Counted from the first letter of the stretch, positions 8,116-17,203 are shown. The stretch is DNA of 64,000 bases from Collinsella sp. (GCA_019419525.1 DXZU01000006.1:35281-99280); one strand, 5' to 3'. Notes: a model not told the origin generated them from the letters alone. Numbers and translations are program-made.

Positions 8116-9159
8116 CTACTCAAAGTATTGGAACTTGTTGGTTGAGAAGGCAAACGTGACGACGAAGCCTTCGCTGGGCTCGGACGCTGCGGTGACGTCG
8201 ATGCCCATCTTGGAGCACAGACGCGCCACCAGGTAGAGGCCGATACCCGTTGCGCGCTTGGTGGTGCGACCGTTGTCGCCGGTAAAGCCCTTCTCGAACA
8301 CGCGCGGCAGGTCAGCCGCGCTCACGCCGCAGCCGTTGTCCGCGACGGCGAGCTCGATGCGCTCGCTCGCCAGGCCCTCGTCCAACAACGTGCCCGAAAA
8401 CACGATCTTCGCGCCATCCTCGCGCGCATATTTAATGCTGTTCTGAATGAGCTGGCCCAGAATAAACTCGAGCCACTTCTCGTCGGTAAAGACCTCAAAG
8501 TCGAGGTTCTCGCACACCGGAGCCACGTGCGCCGCGATGAGCTCGCGCGCGTTGGCTTTAATCGCACCCGTCACCAAGGTCTTGAGATCCCAGCGGCGAA
8601 TCAAGTAGTCGCGCTCCACGACTTCCGAGCGCGCGTAGTACAGCGCCTGGTCGATATAACGCTCCACGCGAGCCAGCTCGCGGCCCAAATCATCCACGCG
8701 CGACAGGTCGTCTTCGCTGCCGTCCAGGTTTTCCAAAATCAGATGGGCCGCCGCCAGGGGCAACTTGGCCTCGTGGACCCAGCTCTCGATATAGTCGCGG
8801 TAGTCATCGGTCTGGCGTCGGCCTTCCGCCACCTCATCGCATGCCGCCTTGCCCACGCGACGCAAGACCTCGTATTCGAGCTCGCCCTCGGCATAGGTCG
8901 GGCACTGGACCATCTCCTGTACCCATGCGGGGCTTTCCAGCTCCTCGGCCGCGCTCCCCAGCTGATGCAGAAAACGACGACGGCGCGCATATTCGATCAC
9001 AATGCCCAGCATGCCAAAGATAAAGGACACACCGACCGCCACGACCACGATGGAAACGGGAGCACCGGCGACCGTCAGCACAAAGCAGCTCAGCAGCACA
9101 CCGCACGTCCACACGGCGACGGGAAGCAGCGCATCTTTAAAGAACTTGCCAAATGACAT
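8116..9159 (-). CDS. Sensor histidine kinase, intramembrane-sensing type
   Basis: Two adjacent N-terminal transmembrane helices (about residues 11-30 and 35-56) with almost no external loop resemble BceS/GraS-type kinases that sense through a membrane partner, often an antimicrobial-peptide ABC transporter. The phosphoacceptor is H129 in WVHEAKLP. The ATPase domain has an N box (QLIQNSIKYA), DNGCG, FEKGF and GIGLYL. It lies 9 nt downstream of its response regulator gene. No bceAB-like transporter gene is adjacent, so the signal is unknown. Confidence 0.9.
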   Translation of the reverse strand: MSFGKFFKDALLPVAVWTCGVLLSCFVLTVAGAPVSIVVVAVGVSFIFGMLGIVIEYARRRRFLHQLGSAAEELESPAWVQEMVQCPTYAEGELEYEVLRRVGKAACDEVAEGRRQTDDYRDYIESWVHEAKLPLAAAHLILENLDGSEDDLSRVDDLGRELARVERYIDQALYYARSEVVERDYLIRRWDLKTLVTGAIKANARELIAAHVAPVCENLDFEVFTDEKWLEFILGQLIQNSIKYAREDGAKIVFSGTLLDEGLASERIELAVADNGCGVSAADLPRVFEKGFTGDNGRTTKRATGIGLYLVARLCSKMGIDVTAASEPSEGFVVTFAFSTNKFQYFE

Positions 9160-9168
9160 AGCCGGCCC

Positions 9169-9840
9169 CTAGACCGAATAGCCCTGACCGCGATGCGTCG
9201 TCAGATACCCCTTGATGCCGATTTTTTCGAGCGTGGTGCGCAGGCGGTTGATGTTGACGGTAAGCGTGTTGTCGTCCACGAAGGCATCGGAGTCCCACAG
9301 GTCCTGCATGATGGCCGAGCGCGAAACGATCTTGCCCGCGCGGCTCAGAAGCAGCGAGAGGATACGCAGCTCATTTTTGGTGAGCTCGGTGCTAGTGCCG
9401 GTTTGCGTGTTGGTGACCATGGAGCGGGCGAGGTCGAGCTCCAATCCCTTGTGGACGAGCGTGCTGCGCTCGCCCGCCGCCGCGGTGCGACGCAGCAGTG
9501 CGTTGATGCGCGCCACGAGCACGCGCGCGCTATAGGGCTTGGGAACAAAGTCGTCCGCGCCGAGCGTCATGGACATGACCTCGTCGATCTCGGTCGTGCG
9601 CGACGTGAGGACGATGATGGGGACCTCGGATTCGCGACGGACTTCGTGGCAGATGTGCTGGCCGTCTTTGACGGGAAGCGTCAGGTCGAGCAGCACCAGG
9701 TCGGGCGCGGCGGCGAGAATATCGCGCGAGACATGCTCGAACGACTCACAGGCCTCGACCTCAAAACCGGCACGGGCAAGGATGTCGGCAAGCTCGCGAC
9801 GAATGGGCTCGTCGTCCTCAACGATATAGATCAGCGCCAT
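9169..9840 (-). CDS. OmpR-family response regulator
   Basis: The receiver domain (residues 1-115) has acidic pocket EDD (8-10), phosphoacceptor D52 in LLDLTLP, a switch TS in LTSRT and the lysine in PKPYS. A winged-helix DNA-binding domain (about 125-223) ends with RGQGYSV. At 223 residues it is of normal size. It is the first gene of the operon with the kinase at 8116 and resembles BceR/GraR-type regulators. A GGGGAG ribosome site precedes ATG 9840. Confidence 0.93.
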   Translation of the reverse strand: MALIYIVEDDEPIRRELADILARAGFEVEACESFEHVSRDILAAAPDLVLLDLTLPVKDGQHICHEVRRESEVPIIVLTSRTTEIDEVMSMTLGADDFVPKPYSARVLVARINALLRRTAAAGERSTLVHKGLELDLARSMVTNTQTGTSTELTKNELRILSLLLSRAGKIVSRSAIMQDLWDSDAFVDDNTLTVNINRLRTTLEKIGIKGYLTTHRGQGYSV

Positions 9841-10018
9841 GGATTCCGCTCCCCTCTTAGTTGCCTTACAGCCATTATTGCCGCGAAGTCGCCGGTGCGC
9901 GCCTCGCGCGGCATTAAGGTGACAGAACTGTTCGCGAACGAAAGCGTTCGAATCGCCCCCCGCTCGCAGCGGGCGCGGGGATCAAATGATTAAATAATCC
10001 CCGTCCCAGAAAAATCAT

Positions 10019-10726
10019 TTAGCGGCGGGCGCGGAGCTTTTCGTAGCCGTCGGCGAAGAAGGTGACCGTCGCGGCGTCGGACTCGGCGGCATCAGCGTCG
10101 GCGGCGGGAACCACGCCGTGCTCGTCGCTCACCAGGAACAGGGCACCCTTGAGCTGTGCGGGAATGTCTACGCGCGTGACCGGGATGTTCTTGGTCTGAG
10201 CCAACTGCTCAATAAGGGTCGCCGTGCCGCACAGGCACTCGTCCGTCGGCACCACAAAGGCAAGCTTGCCGTTGTTGACAGAAGCGAGCAGTTCGGGCGC
10301 CACGCCGGTCTCGTCGGCCTCGGAGCGGGCCTCGGCGGAGCGGGCGCGCAGCGCCTTGGCCGACGTGTCGGCCAGCGGCTCGTACTCCCCCACCGTCATG
10401 GCGGCGTTGCCGTTGATGTCGATCACCAGCATAAGCACGCCGTCGTGCGCGGTGTAATCGCCCTCGGCAAGCGACCACTCAACGTGCTGCTTAGCCCAGC
10501 TGAGCATGTTATGGGTAAGCGGCTCGCCCTGCACCAAGCGCTCGGACAGCGCGCGAATGTGACGGTTGAGCATGGGCACCTTTTTGTTGGACATGCGCCA
10601 ACGGCAGATAAGCGCGGGCTTGTCGAGCGTAAACTTCTCGACCGCCTCCTGATTGGCACAAAAGTCCTCATACGCACGCTGGTCCTCGGCATTGCCAAAC
10701 AGCTCTGCATCATCAATCTGGGGCAT
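10019..10726 (-). CDS. Conserved hypothetical protein, 235 residues
   Basis: I do not recognise this family. There is no signal peptide or membrane segment, so it is probably cytoplasmic. Residues about 30-110 contain a WRMSNKKVPML segment and a strand-rich core (VLMLVIDINGNAAMTVGEYEPL); residues about 145-215 form a second alpha/beta region (KLAFVVPTDECLCG and GALFLVSDEHGVVP). The start at 10726 is preferred because AAAGG lies 8 nt upstream; the ATG at 10750 lacks a ribosome site. A terminator-like hairpin sits about 41 nt upstream, leaving little room for a promoter unless it acts as an attenuator. Confidence 0.75.
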   Translation of the reverse strand: MPQIDDAELFGNAEDQRAYEDFCANQEAVEKFTLDKPALICRWRMSNKKVPMLNRHIRALSERLVQGEPLTHNMLSWAKQHVEWSLAEGDYTAHDGVLMLVIDINGNAAMTVGEYEPLADTSAKALRARSAEARSEADETGVAPELLASVNNGKLAFVVPTDECLCGTATLIEQLAQTKNIPVTRVDIPAQLKGALFLVSDEHGVVPAADADAAESDAATVTFFADGYEKLRARR

Positions 10727-10766
10727 GGTTGTACCTTTCGTGTTAGTCATTCCGTCCTCTTATACC

Positions 10767-10802
10767 AAAAAGACGGCCCTCCAAACGGAGCGACCGTCTT
10801 TT
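10767..10802 (-). terminator. Terminator or attenuator between purH and the 10019 gene
   Basis: AAAAGACGG pairs with CCGTCTTTT, with an inner CTCC/GGAG stem, and a T5 run follows on the minus strand. It ends purH transcription and simultaneously lies in the possible leader of the next gene. Confidence 0.85.
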
Positions 10803-10873
10803 GCAGAGATTATTTTAGAAGCGAGGCGGTCCAAGGGACGAAATAACATCCCATCCTCCCCAGTCAACCTAAC

Positions 10874-10989
10874 AGGTCGGCGAGGGTTGCCCAGGTGCCG
10901 CAGATTGCCGTGAAAGAGGAGCGACGCGTACTTGGGTACGCGAGCGACGAATGAGCGGCAAGGTGCGGTGGTTGGGCAAGCCGCAGCGC
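10874..10989 (-). repeat. Structured repeat element, copy A, after purH
   Basis: The element starts 11 nt beyond the purH stop. Conserved end blocks are AGGTCGGCGAGGGTTG (10874-10889) and TGGGCAAGCCGCAGCGC (10973-10989). Read on the minus strand it folds as one long imperfect hairpin: TTGCCCA/TGGGCAA, CCGCA/TGCGG and TTGCCG/CGGCAA stems, closed by GCGTAC-CCAA-GTACGC. Copy B is at 52846-52963 after hisF. Confidence 0.8.
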
Positions 10990-11000
10990 CACCTCCCTAC

Positions 11001-12608
11001 TTAATGGCGGAAGTGGCGGGCACCCGTGAAAACCATCGCAATATTGTGCTCGTTGCAGGCCTGGATGCTCTCGTCGTCGCGCTTGGAGCCACCGGGCTGG
11101 ATGATGCAGGTCACGCCGTGTGCGGCAAGCACGTCGACGTTGTCGCGGAACGGGAAGAACGCGTCACTTGCGCAGGCAAAGCCGCCCTTCTCCACGCCTT
11201 CGCGCTCGCAAAAGTCCTCGGCGCGTTCGCAGGCAAGCAGTGCGGAGTCAACGCGGTTGGGCTGACCAGGGCCCATGCCAATGCCGGCCTTGCCCTTGGA
11301 GACCAGGATGGCGTTGGACTTAACGCCCTTGCAGACCTTCCAGGCAAACTCGAGCTCGGCCATCTCAGCGTCGGTGGGCTTGCGATCGGTGGGGAACGTA
11401 AAGGTCGCGGGATCCTCGGTCACGTGGTCGACCTCCTGCACCAGCATGCCGCCGTCGATGGAGCGCAGCTCCACCTGGGCACCGTGGTCCACGCCGCCGG
11501 TAGCCAGCACGCGCAGGTTGGGGCGCTTGACCATGCGCTCGAGCGCCTCATCGGTGTAGCTCGGGGCGATGATGACCTCGACGAACTGCTTGTTCTGGTC
11601 GGCGAAGTGCTCAACCAGCTCAAAGGGAACCTCGCGGTTGCAGGCGATGATGCCGCCGAAGGCGCTCTTGGGATCGCAGGCGAAAGCGCGGTCGTAGGCG
11701 GCCGTGATGTCCTCGGCAACGGCGGAACCGCAGGGGTTCTGATGCTTGAGGATCACGCAGGCCGGCTCGTCGAACTCGCGGACCAGGTTCCAGGCGGCAT
11801 CGGCGTCCAGATAGTTGTTGTAGCTGAGCGGCTTGCCCTGGATCTGCTCGGAGCCCACAAGCGGGAACTGAGAGCTCGCGGTGTTCTCGCAGCCCTCGGC
11901 AAAGCGGTAGACCGTAGCCTTTTGCTGAGGATTCTCACCATAGCGCAGGTCGTCGACCTTCTCCAGCGAGATCTCGAGCTTGGCAGAGGTGTCCGCCACG
12001 TCGCTTGCCTGAGCGGCAAGCCAACGGGAGATAGCCGTGTCGTAGGCGGCGGTAGTCTGGTAGACCTTCACCTGCAGGCGGCGACGGGTGGAAAGCGTGG
12101 TGCAGCCACCGGTCTCGCGCATCTCGGCCAGGACGGCATCATAGTCGGCCGGGTCGGAGATGACGGTAACGCTCGCGGCGTTCTTGGCGGCAGAGCGCAG
12201 CATGGAGGGACCACCGATGTCAATGTGCTCGATGGCATCCGCAAAGGTGACCTCGGGGTTGGCGACGGTCTTCTCGAACTCGTACAGGTTGACGACGACC
12301 AGGTCGATTAGCTTAATGCCGTGCTGAGCGGCCTCCTGCATGTGCTGCTCGGAATCGCGACGGGCAAGCAGCGCGCCGTGAACCTTGGGATGCAGCGTCT
12401 TGACGCGGCCGTCCATCATCTCGGGATAGCCCGTGAACTCCTCGATGGGGGTTACGGGAACGCCCGCGTCCTCGATGGCACGAGCCGTGCCGCCCGTAGA
12501 GATGATCTCGACGCCAAAGTCGTCAACCAGCGTCCGTGCGAAATCGACGACGCCCGTCTTATCGGTAACCGAGATCAACGCGCGTGCGATCTTCACATCA
12601 GATCCCAT
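11001..12608 (-). CDS. purH: Bifunctional AICAR transformylase/IMP cyclohydrolase
   Basis: It catalyses the last two steps of IMP synthesis. The N-terminal MGS-like cyclohydrolase domain (about 1-145) includes ISTGGTARAIEDAGVPV and GRVKTLHPKVHGALLAR; the C-terminal transformylase domain includes KAAATVYRF-type sequence, LKHQNPCG and KSAFGGIIACNREV. At 535 residues it is full length and ends in TGARHFRH, as PurH proteins do. GGAGG lies just before the ATG. It appears monocistronic here, followed by the structured repeat and a terminator. Confidence 0.97.
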   Translation of the reverse strand: MGSDVKIARALISVTDKTGVVDFARTLVDDFGVEIISTGGTARAIEDAGVPVTPIEEFTGYPEMMDGRVKTLHPKVHGALLARRDSEQHMQEAAQHGIKLIDLVVVNLYEFEKTVANPEVTFADAIEHIDIGGPSMLRSAAKNAASVTVISDPADYDAVLAEMRETGGCTTLSTRRRLQVKVYQTTAAYDTAISRWLAAQASDVADTSAKLEISLEKVDDLRYGENPQQKATVYRFAEGCENTASSQFPLVGSEQIQGKPLSYNNYLDADAAWNLVREFDEPACVILKHQNPCGSAVAEDITAAYDRAFACDPKSAFGGIIACNREVPFELVEHFADQNKQFVEVIIAPSYTDEALERMVKRPNLRVLATGGVDHGAQVELRSIDGGMLVQEVDHVTEDPATFTFPTDRKPTDAEMAELEFAWKVCKGVKSNAILVSKGKAGIGMGPGQPNRVDSALLACERAEDFCEREGVEKGGFACASDAFFPFRDNVDVLAAHGVTCIIQPGGSKRDDESIQACNEHNIAMVFTGARHFRH

Positions 12609-12885
12609 GCAGTCCTCCTGTCTGGTACGCCGCCGTGCTCTGTGAGTCGGTGATACGTCGATCTGCAGCGCTCGCGCAGCGGCATTGAAAATACTGATTC
12701 AATGTAGCGCATCGAGCGCATCGATGCACCCCGCAACGAGCGCATGTGCAGAAAAAGTTTGCGAGCGGAGGGGATGGGCACGGCACCGGGCACGGTGAGT
12801 TCATGGAACACAGGGGCACCATAATTAGATGCCAATAGCGTGGTAGAACTGTGCTCGATATGCATCCGCAAAAGAAAGAGGCACC

Positions 12886-13527
12886 ATGGTCTCGCGGGTT
12901 CTCTACCGACCGTTTGATACCGAAGACTTCGACGCCATCGCGCTGATTCTGCAGCAGCTTTGGCATAACAATTCGGATAACGATGAGTACAACCGCCTTG
13001 AGGCCGCGTGCGACCTCGCCTATTGCCTTTCGTCATCGACGTTTTCGCAGGTTGCGGTGATTGACGGCGAGGCGCGCGGCATTGCACTTGCACGCGCAGG
13101 ACAGAACTCCGGCGTCACTATCAACGAGCATTGGATGGATACCGAACGCGCACTGCTATCGCAGATGCGTGAGCTGGAGCCTGATGCCTGCGCCGAGTAT
13201 CTCTCGTTTGTGCGCGCAACCATCCGAACCAACAACCGCCTGCTCGAGAGCAGCCCGTTGCCGCACGACAACGAGGTCACGCTGCTTGCCGTGGATCGCG
13301 ATGTCCATGGCCTGGGCGTTGGCACGGTTCTGCTCGATGCCGCGGTCTCGCACCTGTCCTCGCTTGGAGCGACGAGGGCGCACCTGTACACCGACTCCAA
13401 CTGCTCGTGGAAGTTCTACGAGCTGCACGGCTTTAAGCGCACGGCCACGCACCGCGCCAACCGCGAAGAGCGCCGTCACGACATGCCGCGCGAAAGCTTC
13501 CTCTACGAGCTGGACCTAACCGCCTAA
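12886..13527 (+). CDS. GNAT-family N-acetyltransferase
   Basis: A 213-residue acetyltransferase. The acetyl-CoA loop is DRDVHGLGVGTVLLDAAV (about 139-156), preceded by the beta-4 strand EVTLLAV; KFYELHGFKRT supplies the C-terminal tyrosine region. The N-terminal 100 residues contain a long insertion typical of GNATs acting on small molecules. The substrate cannot be inferred. It stands alone, divergent from purH across 277 bp, in which no gene or riboswitch was recognised. Confidence 0.88.
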   Translation: MVSRVLYRPFDTEDFDAIALILQQLWHNNSDNDEYNRLEAACDLAYCLSSSTFSQVAVIDGEARGIALARAGQNSGVTINEHWMDTERALLSQMRELEPDACAEYLSFVRATIRTNNRLLESSPLPHDNEVTLLAVDRDVHGLGVGTVLLDAAVSHLSSLGATRAHLYTDSNCSWKFYELHGFKRTATHRANREERRHDMPRESFLYELDLTA

Positions 13528-13542
13528 ACCTGGCAGCCATAC

Positions 13543-13573
13543 CTAGTCATTTAGGAACGTTCCCAGTGACTAG
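13543..13573. repeat. Dispersed palindrome CTAGTCA..TGACTAG with GGAACGTTCC core
   Basis: CTAGTCA (13543-13549) and TGACTAG (13567-13573) flank the perfect palindrome GGAACGTTCC. Related sequences occur at 15731-15744 (TTAGGGACGTTCCT) and 51894-51926 (ACTAGTCGTT, GGGACGTTCT). It lies 16 nt after the GNAT stop. Confidence 0.65.
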
Positions 13574-13610
13574 TCGTTGGGGACAGCCTTCGTAGGTAGC
13601 GCATAAAAAT

Positions 13611-13652
13611 GGGATGGGCTTCCCCCGACGGCTGTCGAGAAAAGCCCATCCC
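13611..13652 (-). terminator. Terminator of the DUF2207 gene
   Basis: GGGATGGGCTT and AAGCCCATCCC are perfect complements; TTTTT follows on the minus strand, 15 nt after the stop codon. Confidence 0.9.
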
Positions 13653-13666
13653 ATGATTTACGACCG

Positions 13667-15610
13667 TTAGAACGTTCCGCCGCCGCCTCCGCCGACGCCG
13701 CCGCCTCCGCCGCCCGAGAAGCCACCGCCTCCGCCGCCGCTCGAGCTGTCGGAGCTCGACGCCAGCTCACGGATGCTCTCGTGATACACGTCATCGAACG
13801 AATCGAGCGGAGACTCGATACCGTAATGATGGTAGTACCACCAGTAGCAGGGATAATTGTCGTAGAAGCCGTCGGCCTCGCGTACCTCGGGCGGCACGGC
13901 CTCGGCCAGCTGTCGCAGCACTTCTTTCGAAACGCCCAGGGCAACGCCCATCACCAGCAGCTTGTTCCACAGCACCAGATCGCCGGGGACGGCTTCCTTT
14001 AGACGCGTGAAGTCCTCGAGCCAATGCTTAAGTGCCTTGCAGCGAGCCGCCACCTCGGCGCCCTCCGGCGTAAAGCGGCGGAACGTAAGGCCCACGCCGA
14101 TACCCACCAGCACAATCGGCACCGAGATAACCGCGGCGGTAATGTTCGCCTGTGCGCCATCGGTAAAGAAGATGGATCCCACGGGAACAAAGGCAACCAG
14201 GATACCAAGAACCAGGCAAAACACCATTGCAACAATGCCGTCAGAGGCAACGTACTCGCTATCGGCCAGCTTGCCCTTAACGGTGTTCTGATAGTCCTCG
14301 AGCTTGTCGCCCACGGGTGTAGCGTGCTGCTTGACGTAGTGCTGTAGCTCGTCAAACGTGCGCGAGCGGTCGCCGTTCTCGTCGGGCTTAGCACCGGCAA
14401 AGAAGACCTTGAGCACCATGTGGTCAATGCCCTTGGCCGACTTCCAGCCCGCATCACTCACCGTCACGCGATACGTCTGCTCTTCTTTTTCACGCCCCAA
14501 CAGACCCTTCTTGGCCTTGGTCACGGTCGCCTGCTCCAGCTTGATTACACGGTCGTCAGTGAGCTTCATGAGCGTGGCGATATATGCCTGATCGGGCACC
14601 TCGTTCCAGCTCATGAGGGCCGAAAGCACGGCGGGATGGTCGGCCGAAGGCACATCGCGGGAATATTCGTCCTGAAAAAGCGGCTTGGGCTTGCGCTTAC
14701 GCAGCTTGAGCACAACGATTGTGCCGGTAAAGGCCACCGCCGCGACAACACTTAGCACGGCAAGTGCATTGGCAATCATGCGAGCGTGAGCGCGGCGGGC
14801 GTTAGCTTCGTCGGCCCATTCCTTCTCTTCGCTCAGGATCGTTGACATGCGCTCTTCGCTCGAAGCGGAAAGCCAAGGCACCCAGTCGCTGGGGAAGGCG
14901 ATGCGCGCCTCGGCGAATTCGCCCTGATGCACGCAGGGAATGGCATAGGTGACCATGGGCTCGTCCGCATCGAGCGATACGTCGCCCGTCAGCGGGCCGT
15001 GGCCCCATGCACGGAAGTTATCGCCCTTGACGGCCGCCGTCCCGGCAGCGGCATTTGCGAAGTACACTTCCATCTCGACATCTTCGGAATCCGCGGACCA
15101 GCCGTCGCCCACAAACTTCCAGTAGAGCTCAGCGGTATCGGACCAGTTCATAACTGCACCGGTCATGGTGTAGCTCACGTAATAGATCGCGCTGTCGCCG
15201 CTCTCGTGGGGGCTGAACACCTTAATCCTTACGCCGTCACCGGTCTGCTCGACCGTGTAGACGCCAGAGTCGCCCTTGTTCGCGCTATCGACTTTGTTAA
15301 ACGCGGCATCGTCTTCCTCAACGCTCAGCACATCGACGCCCGCCGTGCCGCCCTGCTGGTTGGTGCCCGCATTGATCTCCCAAAACACGCCGTTAATGTC
15401 GTCATCGAAATCAAACTGGCGTCCCTCGACAACGGTCAGCGAGCCGTCGGCCTCAACCGTGGCGCCGATATAGGTTTGGGTCATGGAGTAGCCGTCGGCA
15501 CGTGCAACGGCGGGCAACAGCAGCAGTGCGCACGCGACGAGCGCGCAAATGGAAGCAAATCGCGCAAACGGGCGGCGCTGCTTGCTGACTTTGGCGGCGA
15601 GGGTGTTCAT
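13667..15610 (-). CDS. DUF2207 membrane protein with signal peptide and Gly-rich tail
   Basis: A 647-residue exported membrane protein of unknown function. It has a signal peptide ending ...PAVARA (about residues 1-38), an extracellular beta-rich DUF2207 region (about 40-280; GVFWEINAGTN), a transmembrane helix near 300-322, a cytoplasmic region, two close helices near 470-520, and a soluble part ending in a Ser/Gly tail dominated by glycine runs. The start at 15610 is chosen because AAAGGA precedes it and it opens the signal peptide; upstream in-frame starts would add a non-signal leader. DUF2207 proteins are common in Actinobacteria and Firmicutes, without an assigned role. Confidence 0.88.
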   Translation of the reverse strand: MNTLAAKVSKQRRPFARFASICALVACALLLLPAVARADGYSMTQTYIGATVEADGSLTVVEGRQFDFDDDINGVFWEINAGTNQQGGTAGVDVLSVEEDDAAFNKVDSANKGDSGVYTVEQTGDGVRIKVFSPHESGDSAIYYVSYTMTGAVMNWSDTAELYWKFVGDGWSADSEDVEMEVYFANAAAGTAAVKGDNFRAWGHGPLTGDVSLDADEPMVTYAIPCVHQGEFAEARIAFPSDWVPWLSASSEERMSTILSEEKEWADEANARRAHARMIANALAVLSVVAAVAFTGTIVVLKLRKRKPKPLFQDEYSRDVPSADHPAVLSALMSWNEVPDQAYIATLMKLTDDRVIKLEQATVTKAKKGLLGREKEEQTYRVTVSDAGWKSAKGIDHMVLKVFFAGAKPDENGDRSRTFDELQHYVKQHATPVGDKLEDYQNTVKGKLADSEYVASDGIVAMVFCLVLGILVAFVPVGSIFFTDGAQANITAAVISVPIVLVGIGVGLTFRRFTPEGAEVAARCKALKHWLEDFTRLKEAVPGDLVLWNKLLVMGVALGVSKEVLRQLAEAVPPEVREADGFYDNYPCYWWYYHHYGIESPLDSFDDVYHESIRELASSSDSSSGGGGGGFSGGGGGGVGGGGGGTF

Positions 15611-15739
15611 AGGCACATCCTTTGTCTGTAAAACCAACAGCGCCATTGTCCCACGTTTGCGGGTACACATGACGAACATCTGGGCCAACGGAACGTCAAA
15701 TGGGACAAAAGTCCCACCCGAGCCTGGCACTTAGGGACG

Positions 15740-15985
15740 TTCCTTATCTGCCGACAGTTTGGGACACTCTTTGGTACGGCCTGCGCCAGCAATAGATACC
15801 ATTTCACAGCTCTGTCACAGGTGTAGCGGCTTTGTGTGGGCGCGGCACGCGCTGATTGAGCCGCCAGCCGAGGGGCATAAAGCAGTTGAGCGAAAACGGT
15901 TTGCCCCTTTGCCGTTCGCTCGAGGATCATGTCCCCCTTTTCCGCGGAAACCCCGGCAGTTGCGAAGAGCTGCCGGGGTTTCTGT
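15740..15985 (+). ncRNA. Possible non-coding transcript ending in a strong hairpin
   Basis: The 507-bp gap between the DUF2207 gene and gluQ has no convincing ORF. A weak promoter-like pair (TTGGTA, 16 nt, TAGATA, around 15770-15797) precedes GC-rich sequence that can fold (GAGCGAAAACGG with CCGTTCGCTC near 15888-15922), followed by AAACCCCGGCAG/CTGCCGGGGTTT at 15948-15981 and a short T-rich tail. No known RNA consensus (SRP, 6S, tmRNA, RNase P) was recognised. The hairpin is solid; the transcript is speculative. Confidence 0.3.
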
Positions 15986-16117
15986 CGTCTAAGGTGCCGA
16001 GTTGATGGACAGGAATCAAAGCACCGAGTCTGCAGCACGCCATACGCAATGCGGGGCTCGACAACTTGCGGACCGCAGTGACGCCTCCCCATCGCGCCCC
16101 GCGCTATACTCGTCCGC

Positions 16118-17137
16118 ATGGATATCAACGCACGCAACATAGCAACGCCCGTCGCGGACGCGTCAACGACGCAGCCCGTCTCCGTTCCCGCGCCCGTCGC
16201 GGGGCGCTTTGCCCCGTCGCCATCGGGCCGCATGCACCTGGGCAACGTGTTCAGCTGCCTGTGCTCGTGGCTTTCGGCCCGCAGCCAGGGCGGCAGCATC
16301 GTGCTGCGCATCGAGGACCTGGACGATCGCTGCAAGCGCCCGGAACTTGCCGCTCAACTGATTGACGACCTAGCCTGGCTGGGACTCGAGTGGGACGAAG
16401 GCCCCTACTACCAGCACGATCGCCTCGACCTGTACGAGAGTGCCTTGCGCCGGCTGCAAGACGCCGGCCTCACCTACCCCTGCTTTTGCACGCGCGCCGA
16501 ACTCCATGCCGCGAGCGCGCCGCACGCCAGCGACGGCACGCCCATCTATCGCGGCGCCTGCCGAGGCCTTTCTGCCGAGGAGGTTGCTCGCCGCAGCGCT
16601 CTACGTGCTCCGGCCACGCGCCTGCGCGTGCCCGCCGTCGACGACCTCGCAGACGATGTGGTCGAATTCGTGGACCGCACGTATGGCGCCCAATGCGAAG
16701 CACTCGCCACCGAATGCGGCGACTTTTTGGTGCGCCGCAGCGACGGCGTGTTTGCCTACCAGCTGGCCGTGGTGGTCGACGACGCCGCCATGGGCGTCAC
16801 CGAGGTCGTACGCGGATGCGACCTGCTGGGCTCCACGCCGCGCCAAATCTACCTGCAGCATCTGCTGGGACTTCCCACACCGCACTACGCGCACATTCCG
16901 CTGCTCATGTCGCCGGATGGCCGCCGCCTTTCCAAGCGCGACCGCGATCTGGACCTGGGCGAGCTCCGCGCACGCTTTGGCACGCCCGAGGCGCTGCTGG
17001 GATGGCTCGCCGGACAAACGGGCATCGCGCCGGACGCCACGCCGCGCACCGCCGAGCAGCTGGTCGAGCACTTTAGCTGGGACGTCATCCGCGCGCACAG
17101 GGAGAACATCGTTATGAATGGAGACCTTTCGCTGTAA
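16118..17137 (+). CDS. gluQ: Glutamyl-Q tRNA(Asp) synthetase
   Basis: A truncated class I glutamyl-tRNA synthetase paralogue that attaches glutamate to queuosine in tRNA(Asp). The HIGH-like motif APSPSGRMHLGN lies at residues 32-43 and the KMSKS-like motif RRLSKRD near 270. The zinc-binding pattern CFC..YRGAC is present. At 339 residues it has the catalytic domain only and no anticodon-binding domain, which separates it from GltX. The C-terminus has about 50 residues of its own. It appears monocistronic. Confidence 0.92.
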   Translation: MDINARNIATPVADASTTQPVSVPAPVAGRFAPSPSGRMHLGNVFSCLCSWLSARSQGGSIVLRIEDLDDRCKRPELAAQLIDDLAWLGLEWDEGPYYQHDRLDLYESALRRLQDAGLTYPCFCTRAELHAASAPHASDGTPIYRGACRGLSAEEVARRSALRAPATRLRVPAVDDLADDVVEFVDRTYGAQCEALATECGDFLVRRSDGVFAYQLAVVVDDAAMGVTEVVRGCDLLGSTPRQIYLQHLLGLPTPHYAHIPLLMSPDGRRLSKRDRDLDLGELRARFGTPEALLGWLAGQTGIAPDATPRTAEQLVEHFSWDVIRAHRENIVMNGDLSL

Positions 17138-17203
17138 AGAGCTCGTCAACTAATGGCATCTCCCGTCTCCGGCCTTTTTTCGACGAGCGTCTTATTCTGC
17201 GTC

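Noticed and set aside
12609..12885. Purine riboswitch upstream of purH
   Set aside because: No matching pairing or conserved core seen in the 277-bp divergent region.
15611..16117. SRP, 6S or RNase P RNA
   Set aside because: Conserved cores of these RNAs are absent; only a generic hairpin-rich segment remains.
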